Source: Pleionea litopenaei
GTDB taxonomy: Bacteria; Pseudomonadota; Gammaproteobacteria; Enterobacterales; Kangiellaceae
Length of the DNA stretch: 64,000 nt
Direction: 5' to 3'
Assembly (NCBI RefSeq): GCF_031198435.1
Contig: NZ_CP133548.1
Coordinates: 186,001-250,000 of the forward strand
The translations under genes were made by a program, and so were the position numbers. The notes beneath the pieces were generated by a model, which saw only the letters and a list, made by a program, of their open reading frames with translations, did not search any database and had not been told where the DNA came from. Below, piece after piece: positions 8,449 through 17,625 of the stretch. Positions within the stretch are counted from its first letter, which is position 1. Each line of letters opens with the position of its first letter.

Positions 8449-10452
8449 ATGCGTTATCTACCTCAAAATATTCGAGTCTTAGCACCCGGTGCGCGCAAGC
8501 AACTGGTGATAACACAGTTATTGGTTCTTTTACCATTCGCAATATTGATGCCTCCGCAAATCGCTATTTTCTTATTTTTAGCGCCTCTATGGGTGTTGTT
8601 TCGCCTTCAGGCAAATCGACCTAGCCAAGTCAATCGATATCTAGTCATCGGTTTATGCATTGGTTTCTCAGTGTTCGTGTTTTTGCAATTTAAAACATTT
8701 CGTGGCAAGGACGCCGGTGTGGCATTGATTGTCGCAATGTATAGCTTGAAGATTTTGGAGTCATGGAAGTATCGCGATTTTAATTTAGTGGTAACACTTG
8801 GCTTCTTCATCGCATCAATGACCTTTTTATTCAGTCAATCGTTTTTACTGGTGGTGTATGTGTTTTTAGTGTTCGGACGGTTGGTGTATACCTTAATGAA
8901 AGGCAACACCCATCAATCCGATAAGATTGAATGGTCACAAAGCGCTAAGTTACTCATTTATTCGTTGCCAATCATTGTTGTGCTCTTTGTCTTTTTTCCG
9001 CGGTTATCTGAGCCCCTATGGAAAATGCCTGGCAAGCTCGCTGCGGGTTCGGGGATCTCTGACTCAATGACGCCCGGCGATATCACCGATTTAAATTTAC
9101 TGGATGATCCGGCTTTTCGTGTAAAGGTTGACACTGACATTCAACTCGCTGATCGGCAATTATATTGGCGCGGCTTAGTTTTTGAAAATTTTGATGGTTT
9201 AACTTGGCGACAAGATGACCGACGAGAGACTATTCCTAAACAATTTGACATCCAGGGTGCTGATATCGTTCGATACACCGTCACACTTGATGCAACTCAG
9301 CAAGCGTGGATGTTTGGCTTAGATGTTCCGGTTGGCTACAATGATCAGTTCAATGCGTCTTCTGCCGGCGTTATTATTTCTCCGAAAAAAATCAGACAAC
9401 GCGTACGTTACGAAGGTCTCAGTATTTTGAATTTGAATCTTGAACCTGAGTTAACGCCAATTGCGCGTGAAATTAATTTATTTTTACCTGACGATAGTAA
9501 CGAGAGAGCTCGGTCGTGGGCCATCGAACAACGAGCTCGATTCACGAGTGATCAAGCGTTTGTTGAGTTTCTTTTAACCTTTATTAATCAACAACCGTTT
9601 TACTACACCCTGACCCCGCCAATTATGCAGAGTAATATGGTGGATGATTTTTGGTTTAACCATCGCAAAGGATTCTGTGAACATTATTCAAGCAGTGTTG
9701 CCTTTATATTGCGTTCGGCAAATATTCCAGCACGCATTGTCACTGGGTATCAGGGGGGAGAGTATAATAATATCGGTGAGTATTATTTAGTCCGCCAGCG
9801 TGACGCTCATGCATGGGTTGAATATTGGCAAGAGTCAACCGGGTGGACTCGTTTAGATCCAACTTCAGCGGTTGCGCCATCTAGAATAGATGAGTCACTC
9901 TTATCGGAAATGAGCCAACGCGGATTTCTATTCGATAGTATTCCAGATGCGGTTCTTTTAGATCTGGACTGGCTAGATTATTTTTCGCAATGGTCTGATA
10001 ACCTGAGTAGCTTTTGGAATGATTGGGTCATCGATTTTAACTCAGACTCTCAGTTCTCTTTATTTAAACGATTGAATCTTGAAAAAGTGCCAAAGCAATA
10101 TCTTTACTTGTCGGTTATTTTAGTTGTGGCTCTATTGTTTTGGTTTTTATCACGCCGACTTATCTCGCAACACGAAAAACTCGACGAAGCGGCTCTAATT
10201 TACCAACGACTACTTAAGAAGCTTACGAAGAAAGGGCTTACCAAACGGCCGTCTGAAGGCCCAAGTAGTTTTATTCATCGAGCCTCTTTGGCGATCGATG
10301 AGCCGATCAATCCATCGGATCCAAAGGCTGCTTCAAAAGCATCCGATTTAAGAGAAATTCATCAGCTTTATATGGACATTCGCTACATTGACAAAGCACC
10401 ATCTCGCGAGAAGTTAGAGCGATTTAAGCGTCTGGTGAATGCCTATCGATAG
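8449..10452 (+). CDS. TgpA-like membrane transglutaminase (DUF3488 + transglutaminase core)
   Basis: This 667-residue protein has about five to six N-terminal transmembrane helices (DUF3488, residues 15-190), a periplasmic transglutaminase domain and one C-terminal helix near 545-562. The catalytic triad is visible: Cys410 in GFCEHYSSS, His454 in DAHAWVEYW and Asp470 in RLDPT. It resembles Pseudomonas aeruginosa TgpA, a periplasmic transglutaminase-like protein that is essential there. It ends the MoxR-DUF58 operon (6-base gap). Confidence 0.9.
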   Translation: MRYLPQNIRVLAPGARKQLVITQLLVLLPFAILMPPQIAIFLFLAPLWVLFRLQANRPSQVNRYLVIGLCIGFSVFVFLQFKTFRGKDAGVALIVAMYSLKILESWKYRDFNLVVTLGFFIASMTFLFSQSFLLVVYVFLVFGRLVYTLMKGNTHQSDKIEWSQSAKLLIYSLPIIVVLFVFFPRLSEPLWKMPGKLAAGSGISDSMTPGDITDLNLLDDPAFRVKVDTDIQLADRQLYWRGLVFENFDGLTWRQDDRRETIPKQFDIQGADIVRYTVTLDATQQAWMFGLDVPVGYNDQFNASSAGVIISPKKIRQRVRYEGLSILNLNLEPELTPIAREINLFLPDDSNERARSWAIEQRARFTSDQAFVEFLLTFINQQPFYYTLTPPIMQSNMVDDFWFNHRKGFCEHYSSSVAFILRSANIPARIVTGYQGGEYNNIGEYYLVRQRDAHAWVEYWQESTGWTRLDPTSAVAPSRIDESLLSEMSQRGFLFDSIPDAVLLDLDWLDYFSQWSDNLSSFWNDWVIDFNSDSQFSLFKRLNLEKVPKQYLYLSVILVVALLFWFLSRRLISQHEKLDEAALIYQRLLKKLTKKGLTKRPSEGPSSFIHRASLAIDEPINPSDPKAASKASDLREIHQLYMDIRYIDKAPSREKLERFKRLVNAYR

Positions 10453-10595
10453 CCGGCACACGGTTATTTCTATCGACTGTAAGACCTATTCCGGTGACTC
10501 GATTATTGGTATAATTCTGGCTTTCTCTGTGAACACGCATTGCGACAACTTATTGCGCGACGACTAATTGCGAAGACTTATTGCGAAGATTATCG

Positions 10596-11213
10596 ATGGA
10601 TATTTCAGCTGTACACCAATTCCTACATTGCCCGACGCCTAAAGCTTGGCTAGATGCCGCTTTGGAGAATCTTGATATTCTGTTAATTGACCATGCAAGG
10701 TGTGAGAAAAAGGCGGCCTCGACGGCACTCAGCTTAATGTTTAAATTTCCAGAACGCAGTGCGTTGTTACACAAGCTGTCTCGACTTGCCAGAGAGGAGC
10801 TTCGTCATTTTGAGCAAGTATTCGATCTGATGAATGAGCGTGGCGTAAAGTATCAGCATCTCTCGGCGTCGCGCTATGCAGCGGAGATGAGAGCGCCGGT
10901 AAAGTTAGGTAACGAGGCCACGTTACCCGATGTGTTAATTATTGGTGCTTACATAGAAGCGCGTTCTTGTGAGCGATTTGCAGCACTTGCACCGGTGATA
11001 GAACCTCATGATCCAGAGTTGGCTAAATACTATCGGTTTTTATTAAAGTCAGAAAGCCGCCATTTCTTAGATTATCTTGAATTAGCTCGTGAATATGCGC
11101 CGCAACCCATTGATGATCGTATTCAGTATTTTGGTGAACTTGAGGCGAAGCTTATTTCAGAACCCGATGAAGTGTTTCGTTTCCACAGCGGTATCCCAAA
11201 ACAAGCGGCTTGA
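10596..11213 (+). CDS. miaE: tRNA-(ms2io6A37) hydroxylase MiaE
   Basis: MiaE is a non-haem diiron monooxygenase that hydroxylates the isopentenyl side chain of ms2i6A37 in tRNA. The 205-residue protein begins HQFLHCPTPKAWLDAA, typical of MiaE. It carries the ferritin-like iron ligands: Glu37 in ARCEKKAAS, the EELRHFEQ helix (Glu67/68, His71), EARSCERF and ESRHFLDY. I chose the ATG at 10596; an in-frame TTG at 10581 would add five residues. It converges with lpxH with a 27-base gap. Confidence 0.9.
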   Translation: MDISAVHQFLHCPTPKAWLDAALENLDILLIDHARCEKKAASTALSLMFKFPERSALLHKLSRLAREELRHFEQVFDLMNERGVKYQHLSASRYAAEMRAPVKLGNEATLPDVLIIGAYIEARSCERFAALAPVIEPHDPELAKYYRFLLKSESRHFLDYLELAREYAPQPIDDRIQYFGELEAKLISEPDEVFRFHSGIPKQAA

Positions 11214-11240
11214 ACAGAGTTGGCCGAGAAAACATAACGT

Positions 11241-11975
11241 TTAAAGCCACTGCTCTCGATTGCAGGAGTTAAATTCGAAGTAACAGCTGGTCGCACTATT
11301 TTCTGATAATTCTAGAAAGTGTCCGTGTTCACGCCAATCACTGACCACCAAGCGAGGACCAAAGCTTTCTTGGTGAATCGCCGGACGGTGAGTGTGTCCA
11401 TGGATCAGCAGAGTCGCGTCATATTCTTTAACCGTGTGTGCCACCGTATTTAGGTTGACGTCCATGATCGCGTCATTTTTTTCAGCGGTGGCTTGTTTAC
11501 TTTGAGCTCGATAATCATTGACGATGGCAAGTCGTTGCTCAATGGGCAGTGCCAAGAACTGAGACTGCCATTGTTGAGTGCGAACTTGCTGGCGAAATTC
11601 CTGATAAGCAACATCATCAGTGCACAGAGTATCGCCATGGCAGAGAAGGGTTTTGCATCCTAAAAGTTGTGTCGTTTCGTACTCAGACAGCAACGTCATT
11701 CCTGCGCGTTCTGCGTAGTTTTCTCCCAGCAAAAAGTCGCGGTTGCCATGACAAAAATAAATCGCACAGTGTTGACTGAGCTGTCGCAATCGCTGGGTGA
11801 TGTTATTGAGCCATTCCGGTTGGTAGTCATCGCCAATCCAAACCTCAAATAAATCACCGAGAATGAAAAGCGTGTCAGCTTTTGTAGCGAAGTTTTCGAG
11901 GTAGTGGTCAAACAGCCGCACTAGGTGTGGCTGTTCTTCTGACAAATGTAGATCAGCGATAACGTGTTGTATCAT
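11241..11975 (-). CDS. lpxH: UDP-2,3-diacylglucosamine diphosphatase LpxH
   Basis: LpxH hydrolyses UDP-2,3-diacylglucosamine to lipid X in lipid A synthesis, on the cytoplasmic face of the inner membrane. The 244-residue protein has all calcineurin-like metal motifs: Asp8 and His10 in IADLHLSE, Asp41 in ILGDLFEVW, Asn78 in CHGNRDF, His113 in LLCHGDTL and HGHTHRPA. It lies 26 bases downstream of ppiB in the same orientation, the arrangement also seen in Enterobacteria, and is probably cotranscribed. Confidence 0.94.
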   Translation of the reverse strand: MIQHVIADLHLSEEQPHLVRLFDHYLENFATKADTLFILGDLFEVWIGDDYQPEWLNNITQRLRQLSQHCAIYFCHGNRDFLLGENYAERAGMTLLSEYETTQLLGCKTLLCHGDTLCTDDVAYQEFRQQVRTQQWQSQFLALPIEQRLAIVNDYRAQSKQATAEKNDAIMDVNLNTVAHTVKEYDATLLIHGHTHRPAIHQESFGPRLVVSDWREHGHFLELSENSATSCYFEFNSCNREQWL

Positions 11976-12001
11976 CAGTGAGTAGCCTTAAAGGAATGCA
12001 A

Positions 12002-12493
12002 CTAGGCAACGTCAACAGAGGTAATGACGACGTCCTCTTTAGGAACATCCCCATGGCCGCCCATATTTCCGACCGCAACGCCTTTGATTTGATTAACCAC
12101 TTCCATGCCAGAGGTCACTTTACCAAAAACACAGTAGCCCCAGCCTTGAGGTGTCTCACTTTTAAAGTCGAGAAAGGTGTTGTCTTTAACATTGATGAAG
12201 AATTGGCTAGAAGCTGAGTGAGGATCCATCGTACGCGCCATGGCAATGGTTCCAGTCTCATTCGACAGACCGTTGTTGGCCTCATTCTCGATAACATCAT
12301 TGGTGGGTTTTTGAGTCATTCCTGGCTCGAATCCGCCGCCTTGAATCATAAAGCCATCAATCACGCGGTGAAAAATGGTGTTGTCATAATGGCCTGATTT
12401 TGCGTATTGCAAAAAGTTGGCAACCGTTTTTGGTGCTTTATCGGCAAACAGCTCCAGTGTAATGCTGCCTAAGTTTGTATGAATAGTGACCAT
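12002..12493 (-). CDS. ppiB: Peptidyl-prolyl cis-trans isomerase B (cyclophilin)
   Basis: This 163-residue cytoplasmic cyclophilin accelerates proline isomerisation. The start ATG at 12493 gives [10 protein letters not shown] like E. coli PpiB and follows a GAGG ribosome site; the frame stays open upstream to 12595, but that segment has no cyclophilin similarity. Motifs include [19 protein letters not shown], the active-site Arg in [23 protein letters not shown] and WGYCVFGKV. It is divergent from cysS, as in several gammaproteobacteria, and precedes lpxH. Confidence 0.93.
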   Translation of the reverse strand: MVTIHTNLGSITLELFADKAPKTVANFLQYAKSGHYDNTIFHRVIDGFMIQGGGFEPGMTQKPTNDVIENEANNGLSNETGTIAMARTMDPHSASSQFFINVKDNTFLDFKSETPQGWGYCVFGKVTSGMEVVNQIKGVAVGNMGGHGDVPKEDVVITSVDVA

Positions 12494-12699
12494 AGAGGGA
12501 ACCTCAGTTGCGTTAAGTTCAATGTCTCGCGCCACAGCCATTGATCTAATGGTTATCTTAATTGGTTGTCTCGAATGGTTGATTCGAATAACCAAAAATC
12601 GTTGACCCGCATTAGCTTAGTCTTCAAATAGCTGGACGCACAGTGGCGCGCATTATGCCATAAATTGCCTTTTTGCCATAGCAGGCCGCCCTTAGTCGT

Positions 12700-12730
12700 T
12701 TAAATTATGACGTCACTTAAATTATGACGT
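12700..12730. repeat. Direct repeat TTAAATTATGACGT x2 upstream of cysS
   Basis: Two perfect copies of the 14-mer at 12700-12713 and 12717-12730 lie in the ppiB-cysS divergent region, 64-94 bases before the cysS start. The 17-base spacing is not a whole helical turn. It could be an operator, but no regulator is recognised. Confidence 0.5.
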
Positions 12731-12759
12731 AGAGGCTTCGAAATACCGTCGCAAACCAG

Positions 12760-12765
12760 TATAAT
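12760..12765 (+). promoter_or_regulatory. Candidate -10 element for cysS
   Basis: TATAAT matches the sigma-70 -10 consensus perfectly, 28 bases before the cysS ATG. The -35 region is weak. AAGGA at about 12781 is the ribosome site. Confidence 0.45.
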
Positions 12766-12793
12766 CAGCCGCTGATTCTTAAGGAAAAACGTC

Positions 12794-14179
12794 ATGCTTC
12801 AAATTTATAACAATTTAACTCGTAGTAAAGAAACCTTTAAACCACTCGTAGAAGGGCAGGTGGGTTTGTACGTGTGCGGCGTGACTGTTTACGATTATTG
12901 CCATATAGGACACGGCAGAACTTATGTTGCTTTTGATGTTTTAGCGCGTTTTCTACGTTATTCGGGATACAACGTTAAGTACGTGCGTAACGTTACTGAT
13001 ATCGATGACAAAATCATTCATCGAGCGAATGACAAAGGCGTTTCTTTCGAGCAGATTACTGAGCAATTTAAAGCCGAAATGGATGCTGATTTTGCGCGAC
13101 TCGGCATTTTGCCACCTGACGTTGAACCAACGGCGACTCAGTCTATGAGCGACATCATTGCGATGATTACTCAATTGATCGAGCGTGGTGCTGCCTATCA
13201 GGGCGAGCAAGGCGATGTGTACTTTTCGGTGTCATCCTTCGCCGATTATGGAAAACTCAGCAAGCAAAACCTAGCGGATCTGCGCGCGGGAGAGCGTGTC
13301 GGGGTCGCATCGGATAAGCGCGATCCTTTAGATTTCGTTTTATGGAAGTCAGCAAAACCTGATGAGCCGCATTGGGAATCTCCGTGGGGTAAAGGGCGTC
13401 CGGGTTGGCACATTGAGTGTTCGGCAATGAGTAAGCAATGCCTGGGTGAGCACTTCGATATTCACGGCGGAGGTTCAGATTTGCAATTTCCTCATCATGA
13501 AAATGAAATCGCTCAATCTGAGGCGGCCAACGGTTGCCAGTTTGTGAACTATTGGGTTCATACTGGTATGGTGCAAGTTGAAAAAGAAAAAATGTCTAAA
13601 TCTTTGGGCAACTTTTTTACTATTCGAGATGTTTTAAAAGAGTACCGCCCTGAATCGGTGCGGTTTTTCTTAGTCAGCTCGCATTATCGAAGTCAGCTTA
13701 ATTACTCCAGTGACAACCTTGATGCCGCCGATGCAAGTTTAGAGCGTCTTTATCAAGCCTTGAGAGGGCTTGAAGCGACTAATGGGAAAGTGTTGAGCGA
13801 TTATGAACAGCGCTTTGTCAGTGCCATGAATGACGATTTAAACACCGCCGAAGCCATGGCTGTATTGTTTGATGTCGCTCGCGAATTAAACCGAGCTCGA
13901 AAAGAGGGCACGGCTGACGTTGCCAATCTTGCCTTTACGCTACGCAGTCTTGGCGACTTACTTGGCTTGTTGCAACAAGATCCCGATGCGTTTTTACAGT
14001 CATCAAATCAATCAGAAGCTCTAGATGTTGCTCGGATTGAACAATTGATTGAGGAACGCAACCAAGCACGCAGTGATCGAAATTTTGCGCGCAGCGATGA
14101 AATTCGAGACTTACTGTTAGAAGAAGGTATCGTGTTAGAGGATTCTCGCGAGGGCACTCGTTGGAGAAAAGAAGGCTAG
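12794..14179 (+). CDS. cysS: Cysteinyl-tRNA synthetase
   Basis: This class I synthetase charges tRNA-Cys in the cytosol. The 461-residue length is normal. Zn ligand Cys28 is in [10 protein letters not shown], the HIGH motif is at 37-40 and KMSKS at 266-270. The block GWHIECSAM plus [20 protein letters not shown] supplies the remaining zinc ligands. The gene is single, divergent from ppiB and ends at a strong terminator. Confidence 0.96.
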   Translation: MLQIYNNLTRSKETFKPLVEGQVGLYVCGVTVYDYCHIGHGRTYVAFDVLARFLRYSGYNVKYVRNVTDIDDKIIHRANDKGVSFEQITEQFKAEMDADFARLGILPPDVEPTATQSMSDIIAMITQLIERGAAYQGEQGDVYFSVSSFADYGKLSKQNLADLRAGERVGVASDKRDPLDFVLWKSAKPDEPHWESPWGKGRPGWHIECSAMSKQCLGEHFDIHGGGSDLQFPHHENEIAQSEAANGCQFVNYWVHTGMVQVEKEKMSKSLGNFFTIRDVLKEYRPESVRFFLVSSHYRSQLNYSSDNLDAADASLERLYQALRGLEATNGKVLSDYEQRFVSAMNDDLNTAEAMAVLFDVARELNRARKEGTADVANLAFTLRSLGDLLGLLQQDPDAFLQSSNQSEALDVARIEQLIEERNQARSDRNFARSDEIRDLLLEEGIVLEDSREGTRWRKEG

Positions 14180-14484
14180 GTTTGATTCGCATGATTGCAG
14201 CGATGATGTTGGTTGAAACAAGCTTTGATTAAAACAAGCTTAGGTAAAGAAAACTTAGGCATAAAAAAAGGAGGCAAGCGCCTCCTTTTTTTAAGTCTTG
14301 ATACATTTAAGCGTTTCTTTTTTTCTGACGCTCTTGTGTATTTTCTTCCCGTACTTTCTATGGATTCCTGACTTTGCAATGGATTCCTGATTTTTCAATA
14401 GATTTCTCGAGTTTTCAGTCGATCGATTGTCCGACATTCGGTGATACTAAGCCGAAACAATCTAACTCGTATTAATCAAAGCAC
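14180..14484. other. Intergenic region between cysS and the porin-like gene
   Basis: Besides the terminator at 14263-14292 the stretch holds a short direct repeat (ATGGATTCCTGA at about 14357 and 14379, with a decayed third copy). No gene is apparent. Confidence 0.4.
14263..14292. terminator. Bidirectional rho-independent terminator after cysS
   Basis: GGAGGC (14270-14275) pairs with GCCTCC (14280-14285) around AAGC, flanked by seven A on the left and seven T on the right. It can therefore serve cysS and the convergent porin-like gene. Confidence 0.88.
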
Positions 14485-15168
14485 TTATAAATCAAAACTT
14501 TTGGCGAGAGAAAACACCAAGGCCTCGCTTTCTGTAGGGTTGCCATTGCTATCAAGTTGATCGCTAAGCTCATCGCTACTGATAATCAATGCAATGCTGG
14601 TATCGAAACCACCCACCGTTGTGCCGTAGCCGAATTCAAAATAATCGCCATCAAACTCATCTCCGAAGGTAGCGTATTTGCCATAGAAGCCTTCGTGCGA
14701 CAAGGTAATGGCTAGGTAGTCATAATCATCGCTCGTTGCATCGCCACCATCCCAGCCTCCGACGGCGTAATCAATGGCGATGAATTTGTAAGCCAAACCA
14801 AGATTGATTTCTTCATAGGTGTCGTCAAATTCCCCTGTGTAATAATACCCGGTGAAACCAACACTGGCTGAAAAGTCTTCGCTGAAGGTAAATCCGTAGC
14901 TGCCATACAGGTCAACTTCTAGGCCGTCTCCGACATCGGCTGCCCAGGTTCCGAGTGATAAGTCGCCCGCTGAATAATCGAGGCCAGCGCTGGCAGAAGA
15001 CTCTTTTTGTAATATTCCTCTGAAATAATATTCGGACGCGTAACCGACGTTGGCGCTGACGTCTGCCTGTACTTGCGGTACTGATAGGTTACAAACAACC
15101 AATAAAGCGCTCACTAATAAGCTTTGGTAGGTTGTTGTACGGCGGTTTGTTGATTTTATTATTGGCAT
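14485..15168 (-). CDS. TorF-family putative porin (TIGR02001-like outer-membrane beta-barrel)
   Basis: The start at 15168 is set by an AAGGAG ribosome site eight bases upstream; the frame is open further upstream but has no signal sequence. Residues 1-36 are a signal peptide ending in VQADVSANVG. The mature part opens with VSANVGYASEYYFRGILQ, the hallmark of the proteobacterial TIGR02001/TorF group, and is built of alternating aromatic beta-strands rich in Gly, Asp and Tyr. The C-terminus ends in a terminal Leu after an aromatic residue (SFDL), acceptable for barrel insertion. The solute is unknown. It is monocistronic. Confidence 0.75.
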   Translation of the reverse strand: MPIIKSTNRRTTTYQSLLVSALLVVCNLSVPQVQADVSANVGYASEYYFRGILQKESSASAGLDYSAGDLSLGTWAADVGDGLEVDLYGSYGFTFSEDFSASVGFTGYYYTGEFDDTYEEINLGLAYKFIAIDYAVGGWDGGDATSDDYDYLAITLSHEGFYGKYATFGDEFDGDYFEFGYGTTVGGFDTSIALIISSDELSDQLDSNGNPTESEALVFSLAKSFDL

Positions 15169-15645
15169 AACTTGAGCTCCTTGGTGATGTTGATCGATGT
15201 CTGGTGTGCACCGATATCGCATGGTCCATCGCTTCCATTCCATTTTGCGTGCCAACCTTAATTATTTTGCGAAAAGACGAGTCCAAAGTTGGCTTAGCAT
15301 GCGATATTTAAAGGGCTGAGAGGGTATCGTTTTCGCACAGAGTTAATGAGAGTGGGCCGAATTTGGCTATTTTGAGGTAAGCGTTGGCTGATAGTTATTG
15401 GTGCAAAATCAACCAAATAGTATAAGAAGTGCACTAACTTGTGACCTTCTTCGATGATCTGTGTTGTTTTACAAACAGGTGGTATCAGTTTCGTGTTAAA
15501 AAGGTGGTACAGTGGCGTCTTTTGGTGAGGTTGTATTATTCATTGGATCAGCCACAAGGTCATACCAGTTTAGGTTGATCAGATAGGCATAATACGCGCA
15601 CCCAATTTTGGCAAAAGCCAATGTTTGTTAACTTTAAGGTATGAA
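15169..15645. other. Divergent regulatory region between the porin-like gene and fabA
   Basis: This 477-base AT-rich stretch has no gene. It must hold the promoters of the porin-like gene and fabA. I see two GGTGGTA(T/C)CAG-like words at about 15479 and 15504, and a partial GGTCATACCAG palindrome near 15558 that only loosely resembles fatty-acid regulator sites. Confidence 0.4.
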
Positions 15646-16170
15646 ATGTCAATAATCAGTCAATATACTCGTGATGAGCTTATCGCTTGCGGCAAAGGTG
15701 AATTAGTTGGCCCTGCGGGTAACACCATCTCTCGCTTGCCCTTGCCCAATATGTTAATGATGGATCGTATCACGACGATCTCTACAGAAGGCGGCGCTTT
15801 CGGTAAAGGTTACATCGATGCTGAGTTTGATATTAACCCTGACTTATGGTTCTTTGGATGTCACTTCGAAAGTGATCCAGTGATGCCCGGTTGTCTAGGC
15901 GTTGATGCGATGTGGCAGCTTACTGGATTTTTTATTTCATGGCTTGGTCAGTCCGGTAAAGGTCGCGCGTTAGGATCTGGCGAGATTAAATTTTTCGGTC
16001 AAATTTTACCCACTGCGAAACGAGTAACTTATCGCATTGATGTGAAGCGCTTAATTTTGCGTAAATTAAAAATGATTATTGCCGATGGCTCCGTAGCGGT
16101 TGATGGCAAGCAAATTTATACTGCACAAGATTTAAAAGTAGGCTTGTTTGACTCCACCGATACGTTTTAG
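15646..16170 (+). CDS. fabA: 3-hydroxydecanoyl-[ACP] dehydratase/isomerase FabA
   Basis: FabA dehydrates 3-hydroxydecanoyl-ACP and isomerises trans-2 to cis-3-decenoyl-ACP, starting unsaturated fatty acid synthesis. The 174-residue protein has catalytic His73 in [14 protein letters not shown] and Asp87 in LGVDAMWQL, typical of FabA rather than FabZ. The ATG at 15646 follows AAGG at good spacing; an in-frame TTG at 15625 is unlikely to be the start. It is followed in the same direction by fabB after 166 bases. Confidence 0.95.
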   Translation: MSIISQYTRDELIACGKGELVGPAGNTISRLPLPNMLMMDRITTISTEGGAFGKGYIDAEFDINPDLWFFGCHFESDPVMPGCLGVDAMWQLTGFFISWLGQSGKGRALGSGEIKFFGQILPTAKRVTYRIDVKRLILRKLKMIIADGSVAVDGKQIYTAQDLKVGLFDSTDTF

Positions 16171-16282
16171 TTAAAAGCGTTTAGTTGAAAAGCGTCTCGC
16201 GAAAAGCTTGGCAAAAAATCGAATTGAACCGTTAATGAATGTTAACGAATTAAACAGCAGATTGATTTAACAATGATCGATT

Positions 16283-16310
16283 CGTTCGACAGAAAATAGT
16301 CAGTCGAACG
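16283..16310 (+). other. Hairpin in the fabA-fabB spacer
   Basis: CGTTCGAC (16283-16290) and GTCGAACG (16303-16310) form a perfect 8-bp stem with a 12-base loop, ending 26 bases before the fabB start. No T-run follows, so it is not a classical terminator. It may affect fabB translation or mRNA processing, or be a protein-binding inverted repeat. Confidence 0.5.
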
Positions 16311-16336
16311 GCGAGTGAATTAGGTTAGGAAAGATT

Positions 16337-17551
16337 ATGAAAAGAGTCGTAATCACAGGAATGGGTGTTGTTTCCTGTTTAGGTAACAATGTTGAAGAAG
16401 TCACGACATCGCTAAAAGCGGGTAAGTCGGGCATTCGTTTTAAAGAAATTTACAAAGAAAAGGGACTTCGTAGCCAAGTAGCTGGCTGGCCCGATTTAGA
16501 TATCAAAGATCACATCGACCGTAAAGTTGTGCGCTTTATGGCGGATGCCTCGGGGTATGCCTACATAGCGATGCAACAGGCGATTGACGATGCCGGCCTA
16601 TCTGATGAGTTGGTCTCTAACGTTCGCACCGGACTCATTACTGGCTCTGGTGGCGGCTCGCAAGGCACTCAAGTAGAAGCGGTACAGATTTGTGAAGAAA
16701 AAGGTGTCAAACGAGTTGGTCCCTATGCCGTTCCTAAGACCATGGCGAGTACGACATCGGCTTGTTTAGCGACGCCGTTTAAAATTAAAGGCATCAATTA
16801 CACGATTTCTTCGGCTTGCGCGACCAGTGCGCATTGTATTGGTAATGCCTACGAGCAAATTATGATGGGTAAACAAGACATTGTTTTTGCTGGGGGCGGC
16901 GAAGAAGAGGATTGGCGTTTAACCTTGCTGTTTGATGCAATGGGCGCGTTATCATCAAAGTACAATGACACACCAGAAACGGCGTCTCGACCCTACGACG
17001 CCACTCGCGATGGGTTTGTTATTTCGTCCGGCGGCGGTATTCTTGTTCTTGAAGAGCTAGAGCATGCCAAGGCTCGCGGCGCTAAAATATACGCAGAGCT
17101 CGTCGGTTACGGCGCAACATCAGATGGTTACGATATGGTCGCGCCATCAGGCGAAGGGGCCGTTCGTTGTATGCAGCAAGCGTTATCAACGGTCAAGGGA
17201 CCGATTGACTACATTAACACTCACGGAACCAGCACGCCCGTTGGTGATACCGCTGAGCTAAAAGCGATCAAAGAAGTGTTTGGAAATGAAGTTCCACAAA
17301 TCTCATCGACCAAATCGTTAGCTGGGCACTCCCTCGGTGCCACTGGTGTGCATGAAGCCATTTACAGTTTAATTATGATGAAAGACAGTTTTATTGCGGG
17401 TTCTGCCAATATTAACGAGCTGGATCCTGACGCAGAAGGCTTGCCAATTGTTCAAGAGAAAAAAGACGCAAGCATTAACCGAGTGTTAAGCAATTCGTTT
17501 GGTTTTGGTGGGACCAACGCTTGCTTGGTGTTTGAAAAGTTTGATAACTAA
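16337..17551 (+). CDS. fabB: Beta-ketoacyl-[ACP] synthase I FabB
   Basis: FabB elongates cis-3-decenoyl-ACP and other acyl-ACPs with malonyl-ACP. The 404-residue protein carries the KAS triad Cys161 (SSACATSAH), His296 ([11 protein letters not shown]) and His331 ([10 protein letters not shown]), and the C-terminal [14 protein letters not shown] loop. The pairing with fabA and the length support FabB rather than FabF. Confidence 0.95.
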   Translation: MKRVVITGMGVVSCLGNNVEEVTTSLKAGKSGIRFKEIYKEKGLRSQVAGWPDLDIKDHIDRKVVRFMADASGYAYIAMQQAIDDAGLSDELVSNVRTGLITGSGGGSQGTQVEAVQICEEKGVKRVGPYAVPKTMASTTSACLATPFKIKGINYTISSACATSAHCIGNAYEQIMMGKQDIVFAGGGEEEDWRLTLLFDAMGALSSKYNDTPETASRPYDATRDGFVISSGGGILVLEELEHAKARGAKIYAELVGYGATSDGYDMVAPSGEGAVRCMQQALSTVKGPIDYINTHGTSTPVGDTAELKAIKEVFGNEVPQISSTKSLAGHSLGATGVHEAIYSLIMMKDSFIAGSANINELDPDAEGLPIVQEKKDASINRVLSNSFGFGGTNACLVFEKFDN

Positions 17552-17583
17552 GCGTCAGACTTTTTAAATACTCACAGAAAAAT

Positions 17584-17605
17584 GGCCGCTTTAGCGGCCT
17601 TTTTT
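17584..17605. terminator. Rho-independent terminator between fabB and the TPR gene
   Basis: GGCCGC-TTTA-GCGGCC (17584-17599) is followed by six T. The left side is preceded by A-rich sequence, so it may also serve the convergent TPR gene, whose stop is 20 bases to the right. Confidence 0.88.
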
Positions 17606-17625
17606 CTATGTAAGCGACCAGTCGA

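Noticed and set aside
10550-10774. Minus-strand frame overlapping miaE
   Set aside because: It lies over the well-supported miaE coding sequence and lacks a ribosome site and family match.
15556-15572. FadR or FabR operator upstream of fabA
   Set aside because: GGTCATACCAG matches only part of a FadR-like palindrome and the FabR consensus is absent.
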